Assembly: GCF_007655135.1 (NCBI RefSeq)
Contig: NC_045133.1
Coordinates: forward strand, 20,743,845 to 20,807,844
Origin: Punica granatum
Lineage: Eukaryota; Streptophyta; Magnoliopsida; Myrtales; Lythraceae
Reading direction: 5' to 3'
DNA length: 64,000 nt
Both the position numbers and the translations under genes were made by a program. Each line of letters starts with the position of its first letter. The stretch's first letter is position 1. Of the stretch, positions 44,425 through 56,985 are shown piece after piece. The notes below the pieces were generated by a model. That model did not search any database. It saw only the letters and a program-made list of their open reading frames with translations, and was not told the DNA's origin.

Positions 44425-46224
44425 AGTGTCATTCGCTCCTACGCTTTTGACTTATAAAGTCCGACAGTTCTGTGTTAGCCCCATGCACTTACCCTTAGGC
44501 TATGGCTTTGAGACAAATAGCATCTTTCGGGATTCAAACTAATTATTCTCCTCCTTAATAGAGATGGAGAGCATCCATGTTGATCTTGTCATGACGAAAG
44601 AGAAGGGGGCTTCAATTATGATGACCAGTGGGGTCAACGGAGAGCGATACTCGATAAAAGTTTCATTAAATGGGTATGATCAAAACTATGACGTGGGAGA
44701 GTTGGTGGAGAACCACAATGTCACTCATAAGAATCTCATTCGCTCCTACGTCTTGACCGATGAAGTCAGACAGCTCTGTGCGTGCCAATGCAATTACTCT
44801 CAAGCAATGGCCAAGACATCCAGCATATGCTGGATACTAACTAATTATTCTCCTTTTTAATAGAGATGGTGAGCTTCTTAATTGATCTTGTTAAGACTAA
44901 AGAGGAGAGGGCTTCAATTGTAATGATCAATGGGGTCAATGGAGAGCGGTAATTCGAGTAAAGTTTCATTGAATGGGTATGATCAAAACTATGACGTGAG
45001 AGAGTTGGTGGAGACCCACAGTGTTACTCACAAGAATCTTATTCGCTCGTACGTCTTTGACCTAGGAAGTCGGAGAGTTCCGTGTGAGTTCAATGCAATT
45101 ACCTTCAAGTAGTAACTTCAAGACAATCAACATCTACTAGATACAAGGAATCGATAATGGCATTATCACCGTACGGTTTTGTACGTTCATGACAATATAA
45201 AGACAATTATAAAGGGACTGCTGTGCCTCCTTGTCTTTATCCACGAAGAGAAAAAGCTATGCGCGAGGAAGTTCACCATGAATAACGTGGTGGTCATCGA
45301 GGGTGAAACAAAATTTGTCAATTTGCAACTCTATAAGCTGTTCGATGGTGCAACTCAAGAGGAGCAAACTAAAAGCATTGACTTTAATTGCCTTCATAAA
45401 AAAAAATCTCGGGCATATACTTGGAGGAAGAAATTATGCAGTTGAATTATCAAAATTTGTACAAAGAGTACTGGACAACAGATATCTTGCATTTGACCGA
45501 CAATTACAAAAATCCAAGATACAAAACTCGCTGCCCTTTGGACCTCTTAAGGTTCTTGATTAACGTAGTCGTACATTTGATAGATGAGCTTGTGCAAAAA
45601 GTAAGTACACCACTTACTAAATCTTTGTTAATTGATTTTGTAATTTTCTTCTTATATTCGTGTACTATATGGCTTGAGCAGCGTAAGAAGTTTCGTGTGA
45701 GATGATATTTCCCTCGCCATCTTGGACCATTACCCGAATTATGTGGCATATTTCCAATGTCGACTCCATGAAAGGGACGAGAGCTTACTTGGCAAGTTGC
45801 GAGTTTCTATTCCTAATAACTCGATTTATCATTAATAAAATATATATGTTTTGTTTTGTAGAATTAATCAACTAAAATTTTCCTCTATTTTAGTACAAGC
45901 TCATTTATGTCATCCACAAATAGATGCAGTGGTACATGGTAAAACTTAAAATTAAGTGAATGGTCATCACAGTTTTACTTTTGCTTGAGGCTTGTCTGGG
46001 TTCAAATAGATAGTGTTGTTGAATTTGATTTATAAGATTACTCTTTAAGTGGTTGCATCTGATGTTCGTAAGAGAAAGTATTTGATTAGGAATATGACCA
46101 AAACTTAAGAAGAGAACTAGAACCAATTGTATGAAGAATGTTGCTGTTTTAAATGTTATAAATGTAAATAAATGGCCTATAGAGACATATCATGCCGTTT
46201 CAATAGCTTATTTATATTGTAGTG
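44425..46224 (+). pseudogene. Array unit 3: decayed kinase-like gene
   Basis: Module A is open at 44564-44860 and gives the longest N-lobe-like piece: a block with VNGERYSIKVSLNGYDQN (candidate beta-3 lysine in IKVSL), then VGELVENHNVTHKNLIRSYV. Module B has the shared frameshift at about 44950. The C-terminal module has an A-run expansion (cataaaaaaaaatctcgg, near 45396-45413) that shifts the frame relative to units 2, 4 and 5. No full-length product is possible. Confidence 0.5.
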
Positions 46225-47989
46225 GCATTCGCTCCTACGCTTTTGACTTATAAACTGTGCAAGCCCAATGCACTTACCTTCAGGCTATCGCTTCGAGACA
46301 AACAACATCTTCAGGATACAACCTAATTATTCAACTCCTTAATAGAGATTGAGAGCATCACAGCTGATGTTGTCATGACTGAAGAGGAGGGGGCTTCAAT
46401 TGTGATGACCAATGGGGTCAACGGAGAGCGATACTCGACAAACGTTTCATTAAATGGGTAGGATCAAAACTATGACGTGAGAGAGTTGGTGGAGATCCAC
46501 GGTGTCACTCACAAAAATCTCATTTGCTCCTACATCGAATAGCTCTGTGCATGCCCAGTGCAATTACTCTCAAGCAATGGCTTCAAGACATCCAGTATCT
46601 GTTGGATACTAACTAATTATTCTCCTTCTTAATGGAGATGGTGAGCATCCCAATTGATCTTGTTAAGACTAAAGAGGATAGGGCTTCAATTGTGATGATC
46701 AATAGGGTCAACGGAGAGCGGTAATTTGAGAAAAGTTTCATTGAATGAGTATGATCAAAACTATGACGTGGGAGAGTTGGTGGAGACCCACAGTGTTACT
46801 CACAAGAATCTCATTTGCTCGTACGTTTTTGACCTAGGAAGTCGGACGGTTCTGTGCGAGCCTGATGTAATTACCTTCAAGTAGTAGCTTCGAGACAATC
46901 AACATTTGCTAGATACGAGTAATCAATAATGGCATCATCACCGTACTGTTTTATACGTTCATAACGACATAAAGAAAATTATAAATGGACTGTTGTGTCT
47001 TCTTGTATTTATCCACGAAGAGAAAAAAACTATGTGCGAGGAAGTTTACCATGGATAACGTGGTGGTGATCGAGGGTGAAGAAAAATTTGTCAATCTGAA
47101 ACTCTATAAGTTGCCCGATGGTGTAACTCAAGAGGAGCAAGCTAAAAGCAATGACCTCAATTGCCTTCATAAAATTCTCGGGCATATGTATGGAGGAAGA
47201 AATTAGGCAATTTAATTATCAAAATTGGTACAAAGAGTACTGGACAACATATATCTTGTATTTGACTTATAATTACAAAAATCCAAGATACAAAACCAGC
47301 TGCCCTTTGGACCTCTTAAGGTTTTTGGAGAAGGTAGTCGTACATTTGGTAGATGAGCTGGTGCAAAAAGTTAGTACACCACTTACTAATTCTTTGATAG
47401 TTGATTTTATAATTTTGTCTTATTTTCGTGTACTATATGGCTTGAATAGCATAAGATTTTTCGTGCGGGATGATATTTCCCTCACCATCTTGGACCATTG
47501 CCAGGATTTTGTGGCATATTTCTAACGTTGACTCCATGAAAGGGACGAGAACTTACTTGGTAAGCTGTGAGTTTCTATTCCTAATTACTTTATTTTTCAT
47601 TAATAAAATATATATGTTTTGTTTTGTAGAATTAATCAACTAAAATTTTCCTTTATTTTAGTGCAGGCTCATATATTTAATCCACAGATAGATATAGTGG
47701 TACAAGGTAAAAGTTAAAATTAAGTGGATGGTCATCCTGGTTTTATTTTTATTTTAGCCTCATTTGGGTTCAAATAGACTGTGTAGTTGAATTTGATTTA
47801 TAAGATTATTCTTTAAGTGGTTGCATTTGATGTTTAGAGGAGAAAGTATTTGATTTGGAATATTACAAAACTTAGGAAGAGAACTAGAAACAATTGTATG
47901 AAGAATGTTACTGCTTTAAAGGTCATAGAGGCAAATAAATGACCTATAAAGACATATCATGCCGTTTCAATAGCTTATTTATATTGTAG
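46225..47989 (+). pseudogene. Array unit 4: decayed kinase-like gene
   Basis: Module A has an in-frame TAG after SLNG (aatgggtaggatc, about 46456) and a short deletion in the downstream segment (tacatcgaatagctctgtg). Module B has the shared frameshift at about 46720. The C-terminal module is open at 46985-47206 (RKFTMDNVVVIEGEEKFVNL) and stops with TAG right after HMYGGRN, as in unit 2. A second open piece at 47151-47525 is in another frame. Confidence 0.5.
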
Positions 47990-49739
47990 TGTCATTAGCT
48001 CCTATGCTTTTGACTTATAAAGTCGGACATTTCTATGCTAGCCCAATGCACTTACCCTCAGGCTATGGCTTCGAGACAAATAGCATCTTTCGGGATACAA
48101 ACTAATTATTCACCTCTTTAATAGAGATGGAGAGCATCCCAATTGATCTTGTCATGACTAAAGAGAAGGGTGCTTCAATTGTGATTACCAATGGGGTCAA
48201 CGGAGAGCGATACTCGACAAAAGTTTCATTAAATGGGTAGGATCAAAACTATGACGTGGGAGAGTTAGTGGAGACCCACGGTGTCACTCACAAGAATCTC
48301 ATTCGCTCTCATTCGCTCTCACGTCTTTGACCTATGAAGTCGGACAATTCTGTGCATGCCCAATGTAATTACTCTCAAGCAATGACTTCAAGACATCCAG
48401 CATTTGCTGGATACTAACTAATTATTCTCCTTCATAATAGAGATGGTGAGCGTCCCAATTGATCTTGTTAAGACTAAAGGGGAGCGGGCTTTAATTGTGA
48501 TGATCAATGGGGTCAACGGAGAGCGGTACTCGACAAAAGTTTCATTGAATGGGTATAATCAAAACTATGACGTGGGAGAGTTGGTGGAGACCCACAGTGT
48601 TACTCACAAGAATCTCATTCGCTCTTACGTCTTTGACCTAGGAAGTTGAACGGTTCTGTGCGAGCCTAATGCAGTTACCTTCAAGTAGTAGTTTTGAGAC
48701 AATCAACATCTGCTTGATACTAGTAATCGATAATTGCATCTTCACCTTAATGTTTTGTACGTTCATGACGATATAAAGATTAGCATAAAGGGACTGTTGT
48801 GTCTCTTTGTATTTATCCACGAAGAGAAAAAGCTATATGCGAGGTAGTTCACCATGGGTAACGTGGTGGTCATCGAGGGTGAAGCAAGATTTATCAATAA
48901 ACAACTCTATAAGCTGTCCGATGGTGCAACTCAAGAGGAGCAAGCTAAAAGCAACGACTGCAATTGCCTTCATAAAATTCTCGAGCATATGTATGGCGGA
49001 AGAAATTAAGCAGTTGAATTATCAAAATTGGTACAAAGAGCACTGGACAACATATATTTTATATTTGGCTTACAATTACAAGAATCCAAGATACAAAACC
49101 GGCAGCCCTTTGGACCTCTTATGGTTCTTGCCGAATGTAGTCGTACATTTGGTAGATGAGCTGGTGCAAAAAGTAAGTACACCACTTACTAATTCTTTGA
49201 TAGTTGATTTTATAATTTTCTTCTTATTTTGGTGTATTATACGGCTTGAACAACGTAAGATGTTTCTGGCGAGATGATATTTCCTTCACCATCTTGGACC
49301 ATTACCCGTATTTTGTGGCATATTTCCAATGTCGACTCCATAAAAGGGACGAGATCTTACTGGGGAAGCTGTGAGTTTTTGTTCCTAATTACTTTATTTA
49401 TTATTAATAAAATATATATGTTTTTTTTGTAGAGTTAATCAACTAAAATTTTCTTTCTTTTATTGCAGGCTCATATATGTCATCCACAAATAGATGTAGT
49501 GGTGCAGGGTAAAAGTTAAAATTAAGTGAACGGTCATCCCAGTATAGTTGAATTGATTTATAAGAGTACTCTTTAAGTGGTTGCATCTGATGTTCAGCGG
49601 AGAAAGTATTTGATTTATAGTAGGCAGGACAAGAAATTTGTCCAAAACTTAGGAAGAGAACTAGGTTGCTTTAAAGGTTATAGAGGCAAATAAATGGCCG
49701 ATAGAGACATATTATGCCGTTTCATTAGCTCATTTATAT
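47990..49739 (+). pseudogene. Array unit 5: decayed kinase-like gene, least damaged N-lobe
   Basis: Module B (48443-48649) lacks the frameshift of units 1-4 and reads cleanly through VNGERYSTKVSLNGYNQN, then GELVETHSVTHKNLIRSYVF before a TGA. Module A has a TAG at the same place as unit 4 (aatgggtaggatc) and a local duplication of cattcgctctcattcgctct. In the C-terminal module the codon before the FTM block is a stop (gaggtagttcacc). The unit shows the probable pre-frameshift state of module B. Confidence 0.5.
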
Positions 49740-50040
49740 TGTATTGTCATTCGCTCCTATGCTTTTGACTTACAAAGTTGGACAATTCAGTGCGAGCCCC
49801 ATGCACTTAACCTTAGGAAGTGGCTTCGAGACAGTTAACATCTTCTGGATACTAACTAATTATTCTCCTTTTTAATAGAGATGAGGAGCATCTCAATTGA
49901 TCTTGTCAAGATTAAAGTGGATGGGGTTCAATTATGATGATCAATGGGGTCAACGGAGAGCGGTACTCGATAAAAGTTCATTGAATGGGTATAATTTTTT
50001 TCTTGTTTTCGTGTACTATATGGCTTGAACAGCCTAAGAT
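49740..50040 (+). pseudogene. Array unit 6: internally deleted remnant
   Basis: It starts like the other units (cattcgctcctatgcttttg) and enters a module with the unshifted gagcggtactcga sequence. Then, at about 49993, it jumps directly to the intron-end segment (ttgttttcgtgtactatatg). Roughly 1.2 kb is therefore missing. Confidence 0.6.
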
Positions 50041-50395
50041 GAAATGGAAAATGGAAATATGATACCTTGAGAATTATGGAGGATTCCCCTCACAAAACCC
50101 AATCCTGTTGCCAAGTTTATGCGATGAACGTGTGTGTGGGCATTAGCCGTTTGGTCCAAATATGAAAACTTAGCAACACATCGGGAACTCAATTTGAAAA
50201 ATCATAAACTTGAAGGAAAATTTGAGATGATATAGAAAAAACAAGGGTCGAACAGCAATTACCCGTTCAAATCACAAAGACCCAAAATTTCCCGCACAGG
50301 CCACTTCTCAGTTCAGCTCTGCGACTCATTTCAGAATCGAGAGAGAGAGAGAGAGAGAGATAGAGAGAGGGAGAGGGAGTGAAGAGAGGACGGTA
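50041..50395 (+). promoter_or_regulatory. KNL1 upstream region with GA repeat
   Basis: Only about 355 bases separate the array from the KNL1 start. No clear TATA box. A (GA)n run at about 50338-50379 lies just before the start codon and is probably in the 5' UTR; GA repeats there are often bound by plant BPC/GAGA factors (general knowledge, not shown here). Confidence 0.4.
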
Positions 50396-53300
50396 ATGGC
50401 GTCGAAGGAGAACCCGGAGCATGATCCAACGAGCACGGGGACGGGGGACGAGACCATTGTGGCGGCAAGGAGGAAGCGGTTGCGGCGCGTGAGCTTCGCG
50501 GACGTGGAGATAACGTCCGTCCACATTTTCAAGCGGGATGAGGACTACTCCGACTCCACCCCTCCTTACGACCCCAAGCCCGACGACGGGGCGGGGAGGC
50601 TGACTGTGGGTGACGGGCTGGGGCTCTTTAGGGATTTGGGAGACCACAGCGACGACTCCAAGGAGCTCAACCATGAAAGGGAGGACGAGGAGCAGGACGA
50701 CAGCGAGGAAGAGGCGGTCGGTAGGGGTTCCTTCTTCAGGCCGATCGAGTCGCCGTCCCCTGGGAGCAGTACTGTCGGCTCTGCCGTTTCTAACGATGGT
50801 AAAAAATTTAGTTATTTATATGTTTAAATTCTTATGTCGAGCAAAATGTCGGCGTAATTGTAGGTTTTCGTGCTCGACTATGTCTGAGGACTTGACTGAT
50901 AGAGCAATTAAGAGGACTCGTGTTGTCTGATGTCTTCTTTAGTTGAGCTGCTTGCTTTGTATTTGGGAATTTGCTGACCATTGGTCATTCTGTTTGAGCA
51001 GAAGACAATTTCTTCGGACCTGTGTCAGCGAGCTTTATCAGACCTGGAAGGTTATCTGATTCTGCCGCGTCGGATGAAAATCACGATGTTACTATGGATT
51101 CTACTGCATTCTCGATGCACTTCCGAAGCCTTGCAAGATCTGAATCTGGAGGAGATTTGAAGACGCCATCAAGGGCTGGTCTTGGTTTCGAGGAGAAGAC
51201 CCTGACCCAGGATGCGGCAGAAGAGACAAACCAGGGAAGTTTGATGGTCATGACAAATGCCAGGAAATTGAATCAAGAGTCTTCCCTTCCTCTCGATAAA
51301 TTTAGGAGTGGTGGAAATGATTCGAACGAAATGAGCCTTGTCGGAGAAAACCAGCATAGATATGACTATGGGAGGCTTTCTCCCTCTTTGGATGCCCTCT
51401 TGGCAGGAGGCAATGAGGATTTGCATTGGGCTTCTGTTTCACTTCTTGCTGACCTCAACTCATTATCTGGTTTTGATGAAAACCGAAGTAGCGAAAAGGA
51501 TTTGATAGACTTTGGAGATGAAGCAATTGTCGGAAGTACTCATGATACCGATGAGGTGATTTCTGCAGCTGATGTGGAGGTACAGGAAGCTAATCCTATT
51601 CAACAGGTTATGAAAGATGTCTCCAACAGAAATGACTGGTCAGCCAGTATGCCTGAATATAAGTCCATCAGCACTCCAGAACAGCTGATAAAGGTAAGAA
51701 ATTCCTTATTTTTCGAAGTAAAGATAAGTTTCAAGGATATGTTTTTAGTCAATAGATTTACAAGTCATGCGACTCTTTGATTTGTTACTTATTGTAACTG
51801 GAATATGTATGCTCAGTTGTAGAAGCTACAACCTTATAGATGCAAATACATTTTAAGGGGGGAAAAAAAACATTTAGCAGATCCTTACCTAGGGGTTATA
51901 GTTTGAACCAATTTTTATTTACTTATTAAGGTATCTTTCTGGTGTTCACTTACATTTATTGATGCGATCTCTGTCAATTGGTAGCATTGAACAGTGCTTC
52001 TTAAGGTGTATGAAGCACTCTAAGCTGTAGAGTACATAACTATGGCAGTGGTCTGTGGTATGGATATTTATGTGTTCAAATCAGGGATGCCAAATATCTA
52101 CTTTTTACTGATTCATTTCATGCAATTCAAGGCATTTCATAATTGTCAAATGTTTATGGAATGTTTGAGTTGTTTAGGAGAGTCACATTTTGCTTCATTT
52201 GCAGGGCCATAGGCTAATTGAGACCGAAGTTGAAATGGATGGACTAACTAATGTCAGTAGAGGCACGCCGCAAAGTAATGTCAGTAGATTTCTTGAGTTA
52301 GATGTCACTGCTCCACAGGGATCAGCATATGGCAGATCATCTGAAGAATACCCAAAAGAAAACTTCCCTGGGAATAGAATTCTGAGAGTTGATAAGTCTG
52401 ATCGAATGACCGAATCTCCATTCTCAGGGTCTATATCCTCGATATCTGCTAAACGACGTGAAATTTTTTCATATGCAGCCACTTCACCAGCAAAGTTTTC
52501 AAATTTGACGGCTTTACCAGCACAGTCAGCATCATCCACAAGTAAGGAAAGTGCAAAGCATGGTTTAAGTTTGTCATCAATTCAGAAGAGCATTTCCAGG
52601 TTTAGAAATCTGGATACTTCTCCAAGTACGTCTGCTGTTAAGAATGGGATTGAAACATTGAAACTCCAGATATCAAATTACTTGTCAGCAAATTCTCCCC
52701 ACAACACAGCTCGTCTTGAAAATAGCATAGAAGTGCCGAGCGAGGGTGCACATGCTCCTGATGATGCAAAGGAAGTAGACTATAAAAGAATGTTCTTTGC
52801 CGGTAGCAATGGAATTGCGGGCCCACATAACATCGAGACATTTGGTAATTTGGAACAAAATCGAGAGATCACATTAGCTATGGAACCTGGAGAACCTCAT
52901 GTTGATCTCTATACAAGTATTTCTTCCAGCAATGACATTGCTAAAGATGTTCCAGTGATGATTTCATCGCCCAGTAAAGTTTCTTGGTCAGGTCCAATCT
53001 CTGATAAGTTTCCGAATATAGCATTGCGTGCTTCTGAAGTTGGTTCATCGTTGATGAATGTAGCACTTGATCACAGAAAAGATGATGGAGATGCTAGTGT
53101 ATCCTCTGAGCTCTTGATTTCTCCAATGAAAGAAACCAATCAGAAGCCATCAATGGTAAAGTTCTACCATGGGGGCATAAGCGCACAGTTAAATCAGCAG
53201 CATCAACTGAATGATTTAACTGGTGTTAACTCTGAAGAAAACCAAACTTCTCGAGAAATTTTTACCTCAGCTGGATGTTCGACTCCAAGTACTGACAAGT

Positions 53301-56300
53301 TGCAGTTGTTTTCTTCTGGACTGAGAACTGAAGACCAAGAGAATTTGGATTTATTGCCTGTAAGCGCTCTTAAAGATCTCCCAAGTGAAAACAATGGAGC
53401 AGACATTCAAGGGACCGTGCTGGCTGGAGATGACTCTGTGGTGTCAACTTCACTGTGTCCTCATGGACGAACAGAAGAATCACCATTCGAGAAGGTTATA
53501 CTCAAGGCAAAGATCCTGCATTAAATTCTCATCCTGTTTTCCCATTTCTCAATAAGAAAAGACATATATCTGAAAATAAAGTTTATGAGGCTGGGCTTAT
53601 ATATTCTGATATGAATTTTTCAAACTATGGTCATGTGCCTGTCCATGCAGTAGGTCTCATAGAAAATGTCAATTGTTTATTTTCTGGTGAAACATACTGA
53701 GGTTTTTCTTAAAAGATTTTAACGAAGAGAACACATTTTTTTTTTTGGCAGAGCCCTCCGAAGAAACCAGCGCAGAGTCCTAGGAAGATAAAATTGACTC
53801 AAAGTCCTTCCTTGAGAGAGCTTTTACATTCTCTGCCTGCTGATGTCCAGTCCCATCCTAGGGAAGAGATAGCATCTTCCCCATCAAAATTAAATTGCAT
53901 TGGTATGATAGACTGCCAGAAGGAGTCATGTTATTCTGAAAGACCATTTGCTGCAGATGATTGTAAAGAATCCTCCAGTAGGAAAAGGAGGAGTGAGGAA
54001 GTAGTTCCTGGCGATGAATGCCATACAAGTAAGATTTCTAGAACAACGAGGAGTTTCGAGGGTGGAAAAAGCAATAGACATGATACCAATGGCTACATAA
54101 AACCTTCAAATGAGAGAAAAAAGCTTGCATCAGATGTTCCACCAAGGGACAGGAAAGATGTATGTACCATTTTTTTCCTTAGAGCACTTTTTGGAAGGGC
54201 ATTTATTTTTAATGCTTCTTTTTTAACTTATGAAGCTTTTTTCTTAGGTTTTGACAAAGTTCTCACAAGACACAGAAAAAATGCTGAGTCCATCACATGA
54301 TCGACTAGCTTTAAGAGCAGTATGGACCTTTTGATTGTCCTTTTGCAATGAGTCCCCAACCTTGTATTGCAGTAACTTCCTGCTGTTTAATCTTGTGGCT
54401 GGATAATATTTTGGCAATATCTAGTTATACTTTGTCATGCAGATTGGCATGTTTGAAGAGACACTGGATTACCTTCAGAAAGTCAGAAACTACGATATCC
54501 TGAGCTCTGATATACAGTCTCAGGTAAACTGGAGTAAAGAAACACTTCTCTTGTTAGTACGTTTCCACATTAAATAGTAAATTAAAACTTGATATGCCAC
54601 TTCACTAAATGCATTTTCATTTACTTTCTTAGGGATTACCTGATCAGTTTAGCAATGCTTCGCAGAGAAGGTATGCCCCTTCTTCTATGACTGGTCTCAT
54701 CGATTTGAACTTTTCATAGCTTGACATATTTGAACTTTTGTTGTCGTTGTAGATCAGCAGAAACATTACTGTTGTTGCAGAAGTTAGTGTATGAGAAGGC
54801 AAGGTTGCAGTTATGTATGGTGAGGCAGGATAGATTGCAGGTATAGTCTGCCTCATATGAGCTTGCCTCACAGATTATTTGTTTTGTCTCTAACTGCTTT
54901 GCATTGTCTAAGTGCAGGAAGTGGCAAAAAAATTGAGTGCAGGGGTCGAGGAATCACAAAATCTAAGACGAATTTACATGCCTGTTGAGAAAGGCGATCA
55001 ACCTGACCATGATTGTCATCTCTGCTCAACCAACTCCAAGCTCAAGAACAAAGTAAGCATTGTATCTAACATGCAAATAAATTCTCTATGAGCTCAAAGC
55101 ATTGGCAGTTGATTGATGAAGTTGATTTGAATTACGACTGTAAAGGAAAATCCACTGGATTTTATAGTTCTAATTGTTTTTTTTTAAGGATAACTCAATC
55201 ACATATCTACTGTATTAGGCAAAAAGGTGCAGTGTGTTTATTCATATTTTAACTCAAACATTGCTCTCTTTGACCTTCCCAGGATGCATATTATGCCGTT
55301 ACATCAATGAGACAAGAGTGTGATGTGTTAGATGAAAAAGTTAGGAGCTTAAGCAATTCATTACTTGCATATTGCAAAATCAAAGATGGGAGCAGCACCA
55401 ATGATATGGCGTCACTTGAGGACTCCCTGAGAAAAAGGATGTATAGCAGATTAGTGCGCCAAAATTTGCAGGTCTTTACTTTCATTCCATGGATTCATCC
55501 TATGAGACAATGTCTTTTATATCCAAGATATTTACTGTCATTTTCTAATCAGCCCTGGGAGATCGCTGAGTTTGGGAGTAGCAGCAACCACCACAATATC
55601 AGCCTGGACTATCTTGGGTTTATTTGCCAGAGGTCAGTGCCTTGCTAGCTCAGTCAGGATGATAATTGCTAACTTTCACTTTTTAGTCCTTTGATAGCTC
55701 ACATGATACTTTCCTTTCATACAGCGTCTCGGTAACTGCATATCCTGTTCCTAGTTTCACTGTTTCAAATGAATTGGAAGATACAATGATCGAAAGGGTA
55801 GTTGTATACTGGATTTTCTTGGTTCATTTGATTTAAGACCTCTTTTCTTACTCATTAACTTGAGCGAGCATTATTATCTTGCTCAGGCATTTCCAAACAT
55901 GGATGCTTCCAAAGCATTTGCTTATGTTTTCAGTGGTGAGGCAACTAAGGAAACGATCAGTTCCAGAAGATTGGCCCATAAAACACAGGTGAGTAACTCT
56001 TATGTGGGGAAAATAAGTTTGTTCTTGTGTTTATTATATACTTGAATTTTGTCAGTAGCTGCAGAAGTATTTCTCATGTGATAGCGCGTTGGATATTCAA
56101 ATTATAAATCTATTTCCTGCTTATTATGCGATTTCCTTTTAATTAGGCTGCACCCCTCTCTCTGACAAGATAACCTTACCTATATTGCAGACAACCCATT
56201 TTCTTCTTCGAAATCTTTTGGAGGTGGTTGAGGAAGTACAACAGGCTAGGCTAGAGATAAAGAATTTGATATGCACTACTTTTCATTCTTCAAGTGGTAA

Positions 56301-56985
56301 TTCTGAATAACTTCTCAGTTATTTCTATTAACCTTCACTTTCAGTGTTAGCATCATGCAATGTGCAATGTAATTGAAAAGATCATTCCTCAGTCTTCGTG
56401 CTGCTCAGAAGTTCATAATGGAAGTCGCCATTGAGACAGGAAATTTCAGGAACTCATTTTACTGTTCTACAGGGGGGCATCTTGATTTGCTACTTTCTTT
56501 CCTCGATTTCAACAGCGACCAGAAGGTGACAGTAACCCTGGACATGACATGTTTGAATCGGTAAATCCCTGTATCATCTCTTACAGTTTACGACCATTAG
56601 ATTCCTAATGAGATTTGTTCTTTAAATATGATAACATGGGCAGCCAGAGAAATATATACCCCTTTGATGAAAAGCTAATTTTTGCCGACAATGGTAGAAG
56701 TGGTTTCTGTATTATCTGAAAATCATTTCTTCCTTCTCTCTTTCCTTTCTGTTTGCTGGCTATCTGGTAAAGATTTTTGAATATATGTTCATTGTGCTAT
56801 TATCTTTCAGAGGGATTTACCCTTATGAAGTCCTTCCAGATCATACAAAGGTATGCACGAACAGGATGCCTCAATCCCTTGGGATGGAAATTAGAGCTGC
56901 AGCTAGGTCTCTTCCTTTTGGACACCAGAGAATCATGAGACTGAGCAGGTGTGTCTCCAAATTGGTGGAAAGTTCAACCAGTTGA
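50396..56985 (+). CDS. KNL1: Kinetochore scaffold protein KNL1 (Spc7/Spc105 family)
   Basis: Sixteen exons: 50396-50798, 51002-51693, 52205-53494, 53752-54159, 54248-54319, 54443-54523, 54633-54670, 54753-54840, 54918-55052, 55283-55471, 55553-55632, 55725-55797, 55887-55988, 56191-56296, 56473-56560 and 56811-56985. The predicted protein is 1339 residues and all phases fit. Near the N-terminus is a PP1-docking motif RVSF (residues 31-34, in RRKRLRRVSFADVE). A MELT-like motif follows at about 165-175 (VTMDSTAFSMHF). The middle is long, Ser-rich and unstructured, mostly one 1290-bp exon. The C-terminal third has Spc7-type coiled coil (AETLLLLQKLVYEKARLQL) and the tandem RWD-like end (ISLDYLGFICQRVSV, VTLDMTCLNRGIYP, final IMRLSRCVSKLV). 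The protein links the Ndc80/Mis12 complexes and checkpoint kinases at centromeres. The start is the first ATG after the GA-rich leader. Exon 15 is the least certain border. Confidence 0.88.

Larger units (their letters stand above)
40325..50040 (+). repeat. Tandem array of five ~1.79-kb decayed gene units plus a remnant
   Basis: The same block order recurs five times. The motif tgtacgttcatgacgatata (with small changes) falls at about 41250, 43043, 45179, 46955 and 48757. The start of one module (tagagatggtgagc) falls at about 40933, 42727, 44865, 46635 and 48440. Spacing is about 1.77-1.81 kb once a 344-bp insertion in unit 2 is removed. Each unit holds an N-lobe-like module A, a second copy B, a C-lobe-like module, two candidate introns with conserved splice sites (gtaagtacacc...gagcag, and tgagtttct...gtgcag), and a ~450-bp tail. 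A sixth, internally deleted remnant ends about 350 bases before KNL1. Confidence 0.85.

Noticed and set aside
40325..50040. CRISPR-like or satellite interpretation of the repeats
   Set aside because: Units are 1.8 kb and gene-like with conserved splice sites, not short repeats with spacers or a classical satellite monomer.
53455..53700. 81-codon open frame at the end of the large KNL1 exon
   Set aside because: It is in a different frame and runs into the intron; the donor at 53495 joins in phase to 53752.
56371..56472. KNL1 coding extension through the 63-codon frame beginning near 56373
   Set aside because: Joining the previous exon to this start breaks the reading frame; the acceptor at 56472 keeps the phase and gives the conserved LDLLLSFLDF segment.
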